Shown one piece after another: positions 45,591 through 54,097 of a stretch of DNA of 64,000 nucleotides. Origin of the DNA: Flavobacterium sp. KS-LB2. GTDB lineage: Bacteria > Bacteroidota > Bacteroidia > Flavobacteriales > Flavobacteriaceae. The position numbers and the translations under genes are program-made. The notes beneath the pieces are model-generated. The model was not told the origin of the DNA. It worked only from the letters and a program-made list of their open reading frames with translations, and did no database searches. Each line of letters opens with the position of its first letter. Within the stretch, counting starts at the first letter, position 1. The stretch lies in the NCBI RefSeq assembly GCF_036895565.1, contig NZ_CP145904.1:1054001-1118000 (forward strand), given 5' to 3'.

Positions 45591-45650
45591 ATCCTTTTGT
45601 ACCGTCATTGGCAGGAATGAAGCAATCTTTCTTGATGGTACAAAAGATAT
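45591..45650 (+). repeat. Dispersed-repeat-like hairpin element
   Basis: The arms 45591-45607 and 45633-45650 (ATCCTTTTGTACC with GGTACAAAAGAT) pair almost perfectly. The loop side carries CGTCATTGGCAGGAATGAAG, close to the CGTCATTGCGAGGAACGAAG repeat found between genes in many bacteria. It lies in the 319-bp gene-free gap between the NYN gene and the oxoamine synthase, which holds nothing else except two promoter elements. Confidence 0.55.
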
Positions 45651-45762
45651 AATGTAAATCAGGACATCGAAGATTTAGTGTCACCAAATAGCACCTGATA
45701 CTCATTAGAATAAAGCCTTAAAAATAAATTTACTTTCAATACCATTATAAAATTTAAATAAT

Positions 45763-45770
45763 TATTTTTG
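45763..45770 (+). promoter_or_regulatory. -7 element for the oxoamine synthase
   Basis: TATTTTTG matches TAnnTTTG and ends 36 bp before the ATG at 45807. Confidence 0.5.
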
Positions 45771-45806
45771 CAACTTCTTAAAATTAAAATTATTACTTGA
45801 GATATT

Positions 45807-47069
45807 ATGGTAAAAGATTTATTCGAAAGAATTCAAAACAATAAAGGGCCATTAGGAAAATGGGCTTCACAAGCAGAAGGTTATTTTGTGTTTCCAAAAT
45901 TGGAGGGTGATTTAGGGCCAAGAATGAGATTTCAAGGAAAAGAAGTTTTGAACTGGAGTTTGAATGACTATTTAGGTTTGGCAAACCATCCAGAAGTTCG
46001 TAAAGCAGATGCTGATGCGGCATTAGAATATGGAGCGGCTGCCCCAATGGGAGCTCGTATGATGAGTGGCCACACTAAATATCACGAACAATTAGAAAAT
46101 GAATTGGCAGCTTTTGTGATGAAAGAGTCGGCTTATTTATTGAATTTTGGCTACCAAGGTATGGTATCTATTATAGATGCTTTAGTAACTAGAAATGATG
46201 TAATTGTCTATGATGTTGATGGACATGCTTGTATTATTGACGGCGTTCGCTTGCATAGCGGAAAACGTTTTACGTACAAACACAATGACATTGAAAGTAT
46301 GGAAAAAAACCTACAGCGTGCTACGAAATTAGCTACGGAAACTGGAGGAGGAATTCTTTTTATTACCGAAGGTGTTTTTGGAATGCGTGGTCAACAAGGA
46401 AAGTTGAAAGAAATTGTAGAAATGAAAAAGAAATACAATTTCCGTTTATTAGTTGATGATGCACATGGTTTTGGTACGTTAGGTCAAACAGGTGCTGGAG
46501 CAGGTGAGGAGCAAGATTGTCAGGATGGAATTGATGTTTACTTTTCTACGTTTGCTAAATCGATGGCTAATATTGGAGCTTTTGTAGCTGCAGATAAAGA
46601 TATCATAGATTACCTAAAATACAATTTGCGTTCACAGATGTTTGCAAAAGCATTACCAATGATTCAAACTATTGGTTCTTTGAAACGTTTGCAATTGTTA
46701 CGTGATAACCCAGGATTGAAAGGCAAATTGTGGGAAAATGTAAATGTATTACAAAGCGGTTTGAGAAATAAAGGATTTAATATTGGAGACACAAATACAT
46801 GTGTTACCCCAGTCTATCTTGAAGGAAGTGTGCCAGAAGCGATGGTTATGGTAAATGACTTAAGAGAAAACTACGGTATTTTCTTGTCTATTGTAATTTA
46901 TCCTGTTATTCCAAAAGGAATGATTTTATTACGTGTTATTCCTACTGCGTCACACACATTAGCTGACATAGACGAAACACTTACGGCTTTTGAAGCGATT
47001 CGTGAAAAACTAGAAAATGGTACGTATAAAGAAATTGCTAGCAGAACTACAGTTGATTTAGACGCTTAG
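45807..47069 (+). CDS. Alpha-oxoamine synthase: serine palmitoyltransferase or cysteate acyltransferase
   Basis: This 420-residue PLP enzyme is of the fold-type I oxoamine-synthase group. Motifs are NWSLNDYLGLANHPEV, PMGARMMSGHTKYHEQLE, VDDAHGFGTLG (D218 and H220) and the PLP lysine K251 in STFAKSMANIGAF. It joins an amino acid to an acyl thioester with loss of CO2. In Bacteroidota this group includes serine palmitoyltransferase (sphingolipids) and cysteate acyltransferase (sulfonolipids typical of gliding species). The substrate cannot be read by eye; KBL or BioF are less likely given the N-terminus and the context. Confidence 0.85.
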   Translation: MVKDLFERIQNNKGPLGKWASQAEGYFVFPKLEGDLGPRMRFQGKEVLNWSLNDYLGLANHPEVRKADADAALEYGAAAPMGARMMSGHTKYHEQLENELAAFVMKESAYLLNFGYQGMVSIIDALVTRNDVIVYDVDGHACIIDGVRLHSGKRFTYKHNDIESMEKNLQRATKLATETGGGILFITEGVFGMRGQQGKLKEIVEMKKKYNFRLLVDDAHGFGTLGQTGAGAGEEQDCQDGIDVYFSTFAKSMANIGAFVAADKDIIDYLKYNLRSQMFAKALPMIQTIGSLKRLQLLRDNPGLKGKLWENVNVLQSGLRNKGFNIGDTNTCVTPVYLEGSVPEAMVMVNDLRENYGIFLSIVIYPVIPKGMILLRVIPTASHTLADIDETLTAFEAIREKLENGTYKEIASRTTVDLDA

Positions 47070-47101
47070 TTTTTGAAATTATTGCAATTTTCAGTTTATA
47101 T

Positions 47102-47133
47102 AAATCCATCAGCTTTTGTTGATGGATTTTTTT
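47102..47133 (+). terminator. Intrinsic terminator after the oxoamine synthase
   Basis: The stem AAATCCATCA/TGATGGATTT with an 8-nt loop is followed by a T-run. Confidence 0.88.
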
Positions 47134-47185
47134 GAAATGTATCTAGTCAATAATTAGTTTATTTATAATCTAAAATTTGAATTTT

Positions 47186-47659
47186 ATGAAAAAAGTAATT
47201 TTACTGAGTGTCGTTTTTATCAGTGTTTTTGTCTCTTGTAAAAAAGGAAAAGAAATAGAAGAAGTAGCAGTTCCATCAGAAGAAATAGTTGTAGAAGAAC
47301 CTGTTTCGGAAGAATGCTATAGTGCGATTATCAAAAAAGATACTATTTCAATGTCTTTGAATATAAAAGGAAAAGAAATAGCTTCAGGTAAACTGGTTTA
47401 TAACTTCTTTGAAAAAGATAAAAACCAAGGGACTTTAGTGGGAGAGATTAAAGGAGACACACTTTTTGCAGACTATACTTTTATGTCCGAAGGAGTTTCG
47501 TCAATTCGTCAAGTTGCTTTCTTAAAAAAAGGAAATACGTATGTTGAAGGTTATGGAGATGTTGTTGATGATAACAAAGGAAAAGTCACTTTTAAAGATA
47601 CCAAACAATTAAAATTTGAAGGAAATATCGTTTTGTCAAAAGTAGATTGTAAAATGTAA
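47186..47659 (+). CDS. Lipoprotein of unknown function
   Basis: From the ATG at 47186 this is a 157-residue lipoprotein (SVVFISVFVSCKKGKE, Cys about 18). A Glu/Val-rich linker (EEVAVPSEEIVVEEPVSEE) is followed by a small beta-barrel-like domain (SMSLNIKGKEIASGKLVYNF, GTLVGEIKGDTLFADYTF). The pattern is common to small Bacteroidota envelope lipoproteins. The frame opens three codons earlier at a TTG, which is not needed. It stands between the oxoamine synthase and a perfect palindrome terminator. Confidence 0.75.
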   Translation: MKKVILLSVVFISVFVSCKKGKEIEEVAVPSEEIVVEEPVSEECYSAIIKKDTISMSLNIKGKEIASGKLVYNFFEKDKNQGTLVGEIKGDTLFADYTFMSEGVSSIRQVAFLKKGNTYVEGYGDVVDDNKGKVTFKDTKQLKFEGNIVLSKVDCKM

Positions 47660-47686
47660 TTTTCTTTATAAAACAACATTATTCAA

Positions 47687-47726
47687 AACACAAAATCCAT
47701 TCGCCGCGGCGAATGGATTTTGTGTT
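47687..47726. terminator. Perfect 40-base palindrome between convergent genes
   Basis: Bases 47687-47706 are the exact reverse complement of 47707-47726, with CGCCG|CGGCG at the centre and AACACAAAAT at the outer end. It lies 27 bp after the lipoprotein stop and 22 bp before the convergent acyltransferase stop. The most likely role is a bidirectional terminator. Confidence 0.75.
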
Positions 47727-47748
47727 TTAAATGCTAAAATCTAAATTG

Positions 47749-48867
47749 TTATAAATTCTTTAGAAAAGTACATCTTCTTTTGTGAACAACAGGATTAAAA
47801 TGTTTCCATAAGTTATGAATGGCAAGATTGTCCGCTAGTTCAGGAGTTCTGAAACAATTGATGACTCCTTTTTCTTTGAAAGTAAGGTAATATTCATTGA
47901 AAATTATCGCAGTTACTGCTTTGTTTTGATAATCAGGATGAACGCCTATCAAATAGAAAATCATATCCTTGCTTTGCTTTTTTGCTTTTAGTAAATGAAG
48001 GAATCCAAATGGGAATAATTTTCCTTTTGATTTTTGCAACGCTTCCGAAAAGGAAGGCATCACAATACTAAAAGCAACAATATTATGGTCTTTATCTTCT
48101 ACAAATTTAATAAATTCAGGATTGATAAAACTGATGTATTTTTTCTTAAAATATTCTTTTTGAACATCTGAAATTGCTACAAAAGAAGATAGGGAAGCAT
48201 AAGATTCATTGAATAAATCAAACATTTTATCCACATGAGGCATCACTTCTTTGGTAGTTTTGAAATTGAGCGGACTTAGTTGGTATCTTCTTTTTACCAA
48301 ATTATTTGCCTTTTCAAAAAATTCAGGTTTTACATTTTCGAAAGGAAATTTACTTTCTAAGTATTCTTTTTCTACGCTATACCCTAATTGCTCAAAATGA
48401 TGAGCATAATACGGATGATTGTACCACGTAATCATAGTTCCAATTTCATCAAAACCTTCCGTTAATACACCAACTTTATCTAAATTTGAAAATCCCATCG
48501 GACCTTCAACGTGTTCTAAATTGTTTTTTCGACCTAATTCATACACTTTTTCCAAAAGTGCTTTACTTACTTCGATATCATCAATCACATCAAACCAACC
48601 AAAACGAACTTTCTTTTTTTGTTGGTCGTTTACTTCACTCCAATTGATGATTGCCGCAATTCTACCTACTATTTCATTGTTTTTGTAAGCAATATAAAAA
48701 TAGGCTTCGGCATTTTCAAAAGCTGGGTTTTTTGTTTTGTCAAAGGTTTCCAATTCATCAGCAATGATTGGCGGAACCCAATATTTATTGTTTTTGTATA
48801 GGGAAAAAGGGAATTTAATGTAATCCGTTAATTCACTTTTTGTTTTAGCTTCTTTTATTGTAATCAT
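47749..48867 (-). CDS. GNAT-fold acyltransferase-like protein, candidate ceramide-type N-acyltransferase
   Basis: This 372-residue cytosolic protein has two GNAT-like halves: an N-terminal one with FPFSLYKNNKYWVPPIIADE, NPAFENAEAYFYIAYKNNEI and VGRIAAIIN, then EGPMGFSNLDKVGVLTEGFD, and a C-terminal one with FYLIGVHPDYQNKAVTAIIF. Members are often misnamed GTP cyclohydrolase. From memory, bacterial ceramide synthases are GNAT-like proteins of this general type, and its position one gene from the oxoamine synthase fits, but the link is inference. Its start overlaps the outer-membrane gene's stop (TAATG). Confidence 0.75.
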   Translation of the reverse strand: MITIKEAKTKSELTDYIKFPFSLYKNNKYWVPPIIADELETFDKTKNPAFENAEAYFYIAYKNNEIVGRIAAIINWSEVNDQQKKKVRFGWFDVIDDIEVSKALLEKVYELGRKNNLEHVEGPMGFSNLDKVGVLTEGFDEIGTMITWYNHPYYAHHFEQLGYSVEKEYLESKFPFENVKPEFFEKANNLVKRRYQLSPLNFKTTKEVMPHVDKMFDLFNESYASLSSFVAISDVQKEYFKKKYISFINPEFIKFVEDKDHNIVAFSIVMPSFSEALQKSKGKLFPFGFLHLLKAKKQSKDMIFYLIGVHPDYQNKAVTAIIFNEYYLTFKEKGVINCFRTPELADNLAIHNLWKHFNPVVHKRRCTFLKNL

Positions 48868-49826
48868 TATCCTTTTTTTGTCTTTTTTGCTCTTTTTAAT
48901 GCTTTTTTATCAGAATCCTTATTGTCAATATTTATTCGAACTTCTTGGTAATTGGCATCATAGCGCCATGAAAAACCAATTCCGCCATAAAGTGCCGAAG
49001 GAGTGTCTTTAAGACTTGTACTTATTGATGCATCAATTTGTATGTCTTTATTCAATAAATAAGCGGCGCCACCACGAACTATTGCATCAGCATACAAGTC
49101 ACTTTTTATACCTTGATTTTCTACAAAACCAGACCATTTGTTATTAAAGCCACGTGTAAGTGTTAGGGCATACCCATAGCTAGGAAAATCTGTACCAATG
49201 TAATCTGCGGTAATATTAGAGACTAAAACCCATCTTCCATCACCAAAATGGTTTTGCGTAATTAACATCGCTTTTGGTGAGAATTGTGCAGGATATCTAC
49301 TCTCGGTTGGGTTTCTATTTGAAAACGCATAGGGATTGTTTTCTGCAGAATAATTAACGCCTACAAATCCAGAAATAGCTGGAATTAACTGGTGCCAATT
49401 GAATGCTCGATTGGCTTTCCAACTGTATATGTTTACTTTTTTTTCGTAATTTTTGAAAGGATCGTAGATCAAATATTTGGCTCCTAAAACTGTTTGTTTG
49501 AAATCAGCAATGGCAGTTTTGCTTAACAAGGAGGTGTAGGTTTCATTTTGGTATTGTATATCAGCTATCAATTCTAGCTTTTCCATAAATAATCCCCATC
49601 GTAACGTAGCATCAAGCCCAAAACCATTAGCATCATAATTCAATAAGCTGTGATTTTGTTTTATGCCGTAAATGCCTGTTTCTATTTGGATTACTGATTT
49701 TCCAACAGCATAAGCCGACATGGTCTCGCCTGGTCTGTTAGAATTTATTTGATCAGTATGTTGGGCATAATGTATACTCGGAAGCATTGAAATAGCGACG
49801 ATCAGTAAGTTTTTTATTTTGAACAT
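48867..49826 (-). CDS. Outer-membrane beta-barrel protein (transporter/MetA-pathway-like family)
   Basis: This 319-residue exported protein (signal to about 21) starts its mature part with TDQINSNRPGETMSAYAVGK, a phrase typical of Bacteroidota proteins in the phenol MetA-pathway or 'transporter' barrel family. It continues with alternating amphipathic strands, for example LELIADIQYQNETYTSLLSK and GGAAYLLNKDIQIDASIS, and has a basic tail (KKALKRAKKTKKG). The Lys-rich tail after the barrel is unusual. It is translationally coupled to the acyltransferase, suggesting a lipid-related envelope role. Confidence 0.75.
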   Translation of the reverse strand: MFKIKNLLIVAISMLPSIHYAQHTDQINSNRPGETMSAYAVGKSVIQIETGIYGIKQNHSLLNYDANGFGLDATLRWGLFMEKLELIADIQYQNETYTSLLSKTAIADFKQTVLGAKYLIYDPFKNYEKKVNIYSWKANRAFNWHQLIPAISGFVGVNYSAENNPYAFSNRNPTESRYPAQFSPKAMLITQNHFGDGRWVLVSNITADYIGTDFPSYGYALTLTRGFNNKWSGFVENQGIKSDLYADAIVRGGAAYLLNKDIQIDASISTSLKDTPSALYGGIGFSWRYDANYQEVRINIDNKDSDKKALKRAKKTKKG

Positions 49827-49925
49827 ATTATTTTTTTTGGGTTAAAAAGTAATAACGCTTTTCAAATGTACTATATTTTATTATTTATTTAAGAGAGATA
49901 TTTTAATTTTGAACAGTTGATTTAT

Positions 49926-49933
49926 TAATTTTG
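49926..49933 (+). promoter_or_regulatory. -7 element for the DUF4834 gene
   Basis: TAATTTTG matches TAnnTTTG, 17 bp before the ATG at 49951. A second TAATTTTG lies at 49904-49911. Confidence 0.5.
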
Positions 49934-49950
49934 AAAAAAATTACACATTT

Positions 49951-50232
49951 ATGCAAACAGCTTCTTTCATTGGTTTTATAAAAGCGCTTTTTTATATGAT
50001 CGCTTTCTATTATATTTTTAAATTCTTAGCTAAACTATTTTTGCCACTATTAGTAAAAAAAGTAGTTGAAAAAGCAGGCGAAAATATGCAGAAGCAACAG
50101 AAGTATTCGCAAGATAATACTTGGAAAAAGACACCAACTAAGGATGAAGTACTTTACAATACGGCAAATGCTAAAAACCCACGCGAAACCAAAAAAGTGG
50201 GAGATTATGTTGATTACGAAGAAATAGATTAA
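49951..50232 (+). CDS. DUF4834-family small membrane protein
   Basis: This 93-residue protein has one N-terminal membrane helix (FIKALFYMIAFYYIFKFLA) and a charged cytosolic tail ending KKVGDYVDYEEID. The tail KVGDYVDYEEID is the recurring signature of DUF4834. It directly precedes the yfhO-like gene, whose promoter element overlaps its stop codon. The function is unknown. Confidence 0.85.
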   Translation: MQTASFIGFIKALFYMIAFYYIFKFLAKLFLPLLVKKVVEKAGENMQKQQKYSQDNTWKKTPTKDEVLYNTANAKNPRETKKVGDYVDYEEID

Positions 50233-50237
50233 ATTTG
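50230..50237 (+). promoter_or_regulatory. -7 element for the YfhO-like gene
   Basis: TAAATTTG matches TAnnTTTG, overlaps the TAA of the upstream gene and ends 43 bp before the TTG start at 50281. Confidence 0.5.
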
Positions 50238-50280
50238 CCGTAATTAGCACCGTTTTTACTTTAATCCAAACCAATTTATC

Positions 50281-52698
50281 TTGAAAATATTAAATAAGTT
50301 CTATCCACACGCCTTAGCCATATTTGGTTTTGTTGTAGTTTCTCTCCTGTATTTTTATCCTGTATTGCAGGGAAAACAAATCTTCCAATCCGATATTGTA
50401 CAATACACAGGAATGGCCAAAGAGCAAAATGACTTTAGAGCCACGGATAATGTAGAACCATATTGGACTAATTCAGCTTTTGGCGGTATGCCAACCTATC
50501 AATTAGGAGCAAAATATCCACACGATTATGTCGGTGCTATAGATGATGTATTGCGATTTTTACCGCGTCCCGCGGATTATCTCTTTTTATATTTTCTTGG
50601 GTTTTATGGATTGATGCTGGTATTGAAAGCTGATCCTTTGAAAGCTTTTTTTGGAGCCCTAGCCTTTGGATTATCGACCTATTTGATTATTATTCTTGGT
50701 GTTGGTCATAATGCCAAAGCACATGCTATTGCTTATATGCCAATGGTTATTGCCGGATTTATTTTGGTTTTTCAAAGAAAATATGTTGTGGGAGGTTTGA
50801 TTACACTTTTTGCAACAGCATTAGAAATCAATGCGAATCACTTCCAAATGACGTATTACTTGCTGATTTTCTTATTGATTCTTTCTGCATATTTTGGCTA
50901 TCAATTAGTAAAAGAAAAACAAACCAAATCCCTATTGTATTCTTTCGGAATATTAGGGGCGGCAGGAATTTTAGCTATTGGTGCCAATGCTACTAATTTA
51001 TTAGCTACTACTGAATATGCAAATTTTAGTATTCGTGGAAAAAGCGAACTGACATTCAATCCAAACGGGTCAAAAAATGAGACTACTTCTGCAATGTCTA
51101 AGGACTATATCACAGAGTATAGTTATGGAGTGATGGAAAGCTTTAATCTTATTGCACCCCGACTTTTTGGTGGCTCGAATAATGAAGCTGTTGGGAAAGA
51201 CAGTAATATGTATGAATTCATGATCGGGCAGGGAGTTCCAGAGGATCAGGCAACTGATTTTGTTTCAGGAATGCCAACCTATTGGGGAGATCAGCCTATT
51301 GTTGCAGCTCCTGCATATATTGGAATTGTAGTTTTCTTTTTGGCGATTTTGGCTTTATTTATTGATAAAAGAAAGATTAAATATGTTTTTCTATCGGGTT
51401 CAATAGTCGCATTAATGTTATCATGGGGGAAAAATTTTCCAATTTTGACGGACTTTTTTATTGATTATGTTCCTATGTACGATAAATTCAGAGCGGTATC
51501 TTCCATTCAAGTGGTTTTGGAATTGTGTTTTCCAGTTTTGGCTATTATGGGATTGCAGTCTTTTTTCCAATTAGATAAAAAACTACAATGGAAAGCGTTG
51601 TATGAAACTACAATTTTAGGCTTAGGAATTATCTTGATTTTATTTTTCAGCAAAAGTATGTTCAGCTTTTCAGGTGGAAATGATGCTTATTTTCAAGAAA
51701 GTTATGGTCCTGAGTTTGTAAATGCGCTTAAACTGGATCGAATGAGTTTATATAGCGCTGATTTATTGCGCTCGGGTTTCTTTATTGTACTGACAGCGGG
51801 AGTTTTATGGTTGTTCATAAAAGAGCGATTTGCTCAAAATACAGCCATTGTAATTGTAGGTTTATTGATGGTTTTTGATTTGTTTTTTGTGGATAAAAAA
51901 TATGTTTCAGGAAAGGATTTTGTAAGCGGAAGTCAAGTTGAAGTGCCTTTTCAAGAATCACCTTCGGATGCTGAAATTCTAAAAGACACCTCTAATTACC
52001 GTGTTTTTGAAGTAGGAGATATCATGGGAGCTAGAGCTTCTTATTTCCATAAATCTATTGGAGGTTATAGCGCCGTAAGACCTAGAAGAATGCAACAGCT
52101 AATTGACTATCAAATTTCTAAAAATAATATTGAGGTTCTTAGCATGCTTAATGTAAAGTACGTAATTCAAAAAGATAAAGAAGGAAAAGAATTTCCAGTA
52201 ATCAACCCTGATGCGAATGGGAATGCGTGGTTTGTAACCCAAGTAGAGGTAGTAAATTCTGCTGATGAAGAGATGAAAGCGTTGGATAGTTTAGATTCTA
52301 AAAACGTTGCGGTAGTCAACGAAAAAGAGTTTAAAATTAAAAATACGACTTTAGCCAAAGACAGTTCAGCGACTATAACTTTAGAAAATTATAAACCTAA
52401 TTACTTGAAATATACGTCTAATAATTCAAATGAAGGTTTAGCCGTTTTCTCCGAAATGTATTATGGAAAAGGTTGGAATGCCTATATTGATGGGGAAAGT
52501 GTAGATCATATTAGAGTGAATTATGCGTTACGAGGATTGAATATTCCAGTGGGAAAACACACCATCGAGTTTAAATTTGAACCTCAAGTGATAAAAACAG
52601 GAAGCACAATAACGTTACTAAGTTCTATAGGAATGCTGTTGCTTTTAGCAGGTGGGATTTATTTTGAAAGGAAGAAAGGTTTAAATCTTAAAGTTTAA
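50281..52698 (+). CDS. YfhO-family multi-spanning membrane protein (probable glycosyltransferase)
   Basis: This 805-residue protein has about 12 membrane helices. It contains FQSDIVQYTGMAKEQND, an early acidic loop typical of GT-C fold enzymes, and ends with a soluble beta domain plus a last helix (EMYYGKGWNAYIDGESVDHI, RGLNIPVGKHTIEFKFEP), the YfhO C-terminal pattern. Family members are linked to glycosylation of surface polymers. No ATG precedes the conserved N-terminus (MKILNKFYPHALAIFGF), so the start is taken as TTG at 50281. It opens the run YfhO-glycosyltransferase-flippase. Confidence 0.85.
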   Translation: MKILNKFYPHALAIFGFVVVSLLYFYPVLQGKQIFQSDIVQYTGMAKEQNDFRATDNVEPYWTNSAFGGMPTYQLGAKYPHDYVGAIDDVLRFLPRPADYLFLYFLGFYGLMLVLKADPLKAFFGALAFGLSTYLIIILGVGHNAKAHAIAYMPMVIAGFILVFQRKYVVGGLITLFATALEINANHFQMTYYLLIFLLILSAYFGYQLVKEKQTKSLLYSFGILGAAGILAIGANATNLLATTEYANFSIRGKSELTFNPNGSKNETTSAMSKDYITEYSYGVMESFNLIAPRLFGGSNNEAVGKDSNMYEFMIGQGVPEDQATDFVSGMPTYWGDQPIVAAPAYIGIVVFFLAILALFIDKRKIKYVFLSGSIVALMLSWGKNFPILTDFFIDYVPMYDKFRAVSSIQVVLELCFPVLAIMGLQSFFQLDKKLQWKALYETTILGLGIILILFFSKSMFSFSGGNDAYFQESYGPEFVNALKLDRMSLYSADLLRSGFFIVLTAGVLWLFIKERFAQNTAIVIVGLLMVFDLFFVDKKYVSGKDFVSGSQVEVPFQESPSDAEILKDTSNYRVFEVGDIMGARASYFHKSIGGYSAVRPRRMQQLIDYQISKNNIEVLSMLNVKYVIQKDKEGKEFPVINPDANGNAWFVTQVEVVNSADEEMKALDSLDSKNVAVVNEKEFKIKNTTLAKDSSATITLENYKPNYLKYTSNNSNEGLAVFSEMYYGKGWNAYIDGESVDHIRVNYALRGLNIPVGKHTIEFKFEPQVIKTGSTITLLSSIGMLLLLAGGIYFERKKGLNLKV

Positions 52699-52741
52699 AG
52701 TTTTTTGAATATTGAATAATTATGTTGAATTCTGAGGTTTT

Positions 52742-52766
52742 GTAACCTTAAACCTTAAACCTTAAA
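52742..52766 (+). repeat. Short tandem repeat next to the glycosyltransferase start
   Basis: ACCTTAA is repeated three times and then ACTTGG follows, where TTG is the presumed start codon at 52768. Just after the YfhO stop the related inverse run AAAGTTTAAAGTTT occurs, so the 70-bp gap can fold into a long AT-rich hairpin. The repeats occupy the ribosome-binding region. Confidence 0.6.
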
Positions 52767-52767
52767 C

Positions 52768-54051
52768 TTGGAACCAAAAAAAATCCTAATAATTACCTAT
52801 TATTGGCCACCAGCAGGCGGACCAGGCGTTCAGCGTTGGCTTAAGTTTGTAAAGTACTTGCCTGATTTTGGCGTTCAGCCAATTGTTTATATTCCAGAGA
52901 ATCCTACGTATCCTATTGTTGATGAGAATTTGGTTCAAGAAGTTTCGGATAAAGCGATTATTCTGAAACAGAATATTTTTGAACCCTATCAATTGGCCTC
53001 TTTTCTTTCGAAAAATAAAACCAAAAAAATGAATTCAGGGATTATTCCCAATCAGAAAAAACAAAATTTTCTGGATAAAACCTTGCTATGGATTCGCGGG
53101 AATCTTTTTATTCCCGATGCACGCGTTTTTTGGGTAAAACCATCGGTTGCTTTTCTAGAGAAATATATTGTAGAAAATAATATTGATACGATTGTTACCT
53201 CGGGACCACCTCATAGTCTGCATCTTATTGGATTAGAATTAAAACAAAAATTAGATCTAAAATGGTTTGCTGATTTCAGAGATCCGTGGACCACTATTGG
53301 CTATCACAAATCCTTGCGATTGTCTCGTTTTGCTGCCAAAAAACACAAAGCATTAGAACATCAGGTTTTGAATACCGCTGATACGATTATCGTAACCAGT
53401 AAAACCACTAAAACGGAATTTCAAGCGATTACAACTAAACCTATTGCAGTACTAACGAATGGTTATGACACGGAAAATGTAGAAAAGCAAACCTTGGATT
53501 CAAAGTTCAGCTTAGCGCATATTGGTTCTTTTCTTTCCGAGAGAAATCCCCTGATTTTATGGGAAAGTTTAGTGGAATTAAGTACTGAAATCCCGGATTT
53601 TAAATCCCATTTAGAAGTAAAATTAATAGGTGCTGTTAGTCAGGAAGTTTTGGAAACCATTACTCAATTCGGGTTAAAACCGTATTTGAATAATTTGGGT
53701 TATGTTTCGCATACTGAAGCGATTGCACACCAGAGGAAATCTCAAGTTTTGCTGTTGATTGAAATTAATTCTGAAGATACTAAAAGCATTATTCCGGGGA
53801 AATTATTTGAATATATGGTTTCAAACCGACCTATTATTGCGATTGGACCAAAAGATTCTGACTTTGCTGAAATTATTACGGAAACCAATACAGGTGTATT
53901 TTTTGATTATTCAGAGAAAATGAAACTTAAAAGTGTAATTTTGGATTTTTATAATCAGTTTTTGGAGGGGAAATTACAAGCAAATGGAGTTGGATTACAA
54001 CGTTATTCCAGAAAAAATCTCACGAAAGAATTGTCACAATTAATCCAATAA
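52768..54051 (+). CDS. Glycosyltransferase family 4-like protein
   Basis: This 427-residue cytosolic enzyme has two Rossmann-like halves. The N-terminal half begins KKILIITYYWPPAGGPGVQR and includes TIVTSGPPHSLHLIGLELK and KWFADFRDPWTTIGYHK. The C-terminal half has the sugar-nucleotide region IPGKLFEYMVSNRPIIAIGP. It likely adds a sugar to a surface glycan. The start is TTG (MEPKKIL), placed right after three 7-bp repeats. The flippase follows after 46 bp. Confidence 0.9.
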   Translation: MEPKKILIITYYWPPAGGPGVQRWLKFVKYLPDFGVQPIVYIPENPTYPIVDENLVQEVSDKAIILKQNIFEPYQLASFLSKNKTKKMNSGIIPNQKKQNFLDKTLLWIRGNLFIPDARVFWVKPSVAFLEKYIVENNIDTIVTSGPPHSLHLIGLELKQKLDLKWFADFRDPWTTIGYHKSLRLSRFAAKKHKALEHQVLNTADTIIVTSKTTKTEFQAITTKPIAVLTNGYDTENVEKQTLDSKFSLAHIGSFLSERNPLILWESLVELSTEIPDFKSHLEVKLIGAVSQEVLETITQFGLKPYLNNLGYVSHTEAIAHQRKSQVLLLIEINSEDTKSIIPGKLFEYMVSNRPIIAIGPKDSDFAEIITETNTGVFFDYSEKMKLKSVILDFYNQFLEGKLQANGVGLQRYSRKNLTKELSQLIQ

Positions 54052-54097
54052 ACAAGAAGCCCTATCCACTTTTAATCTAAAAATTTAAACTCCTAAA

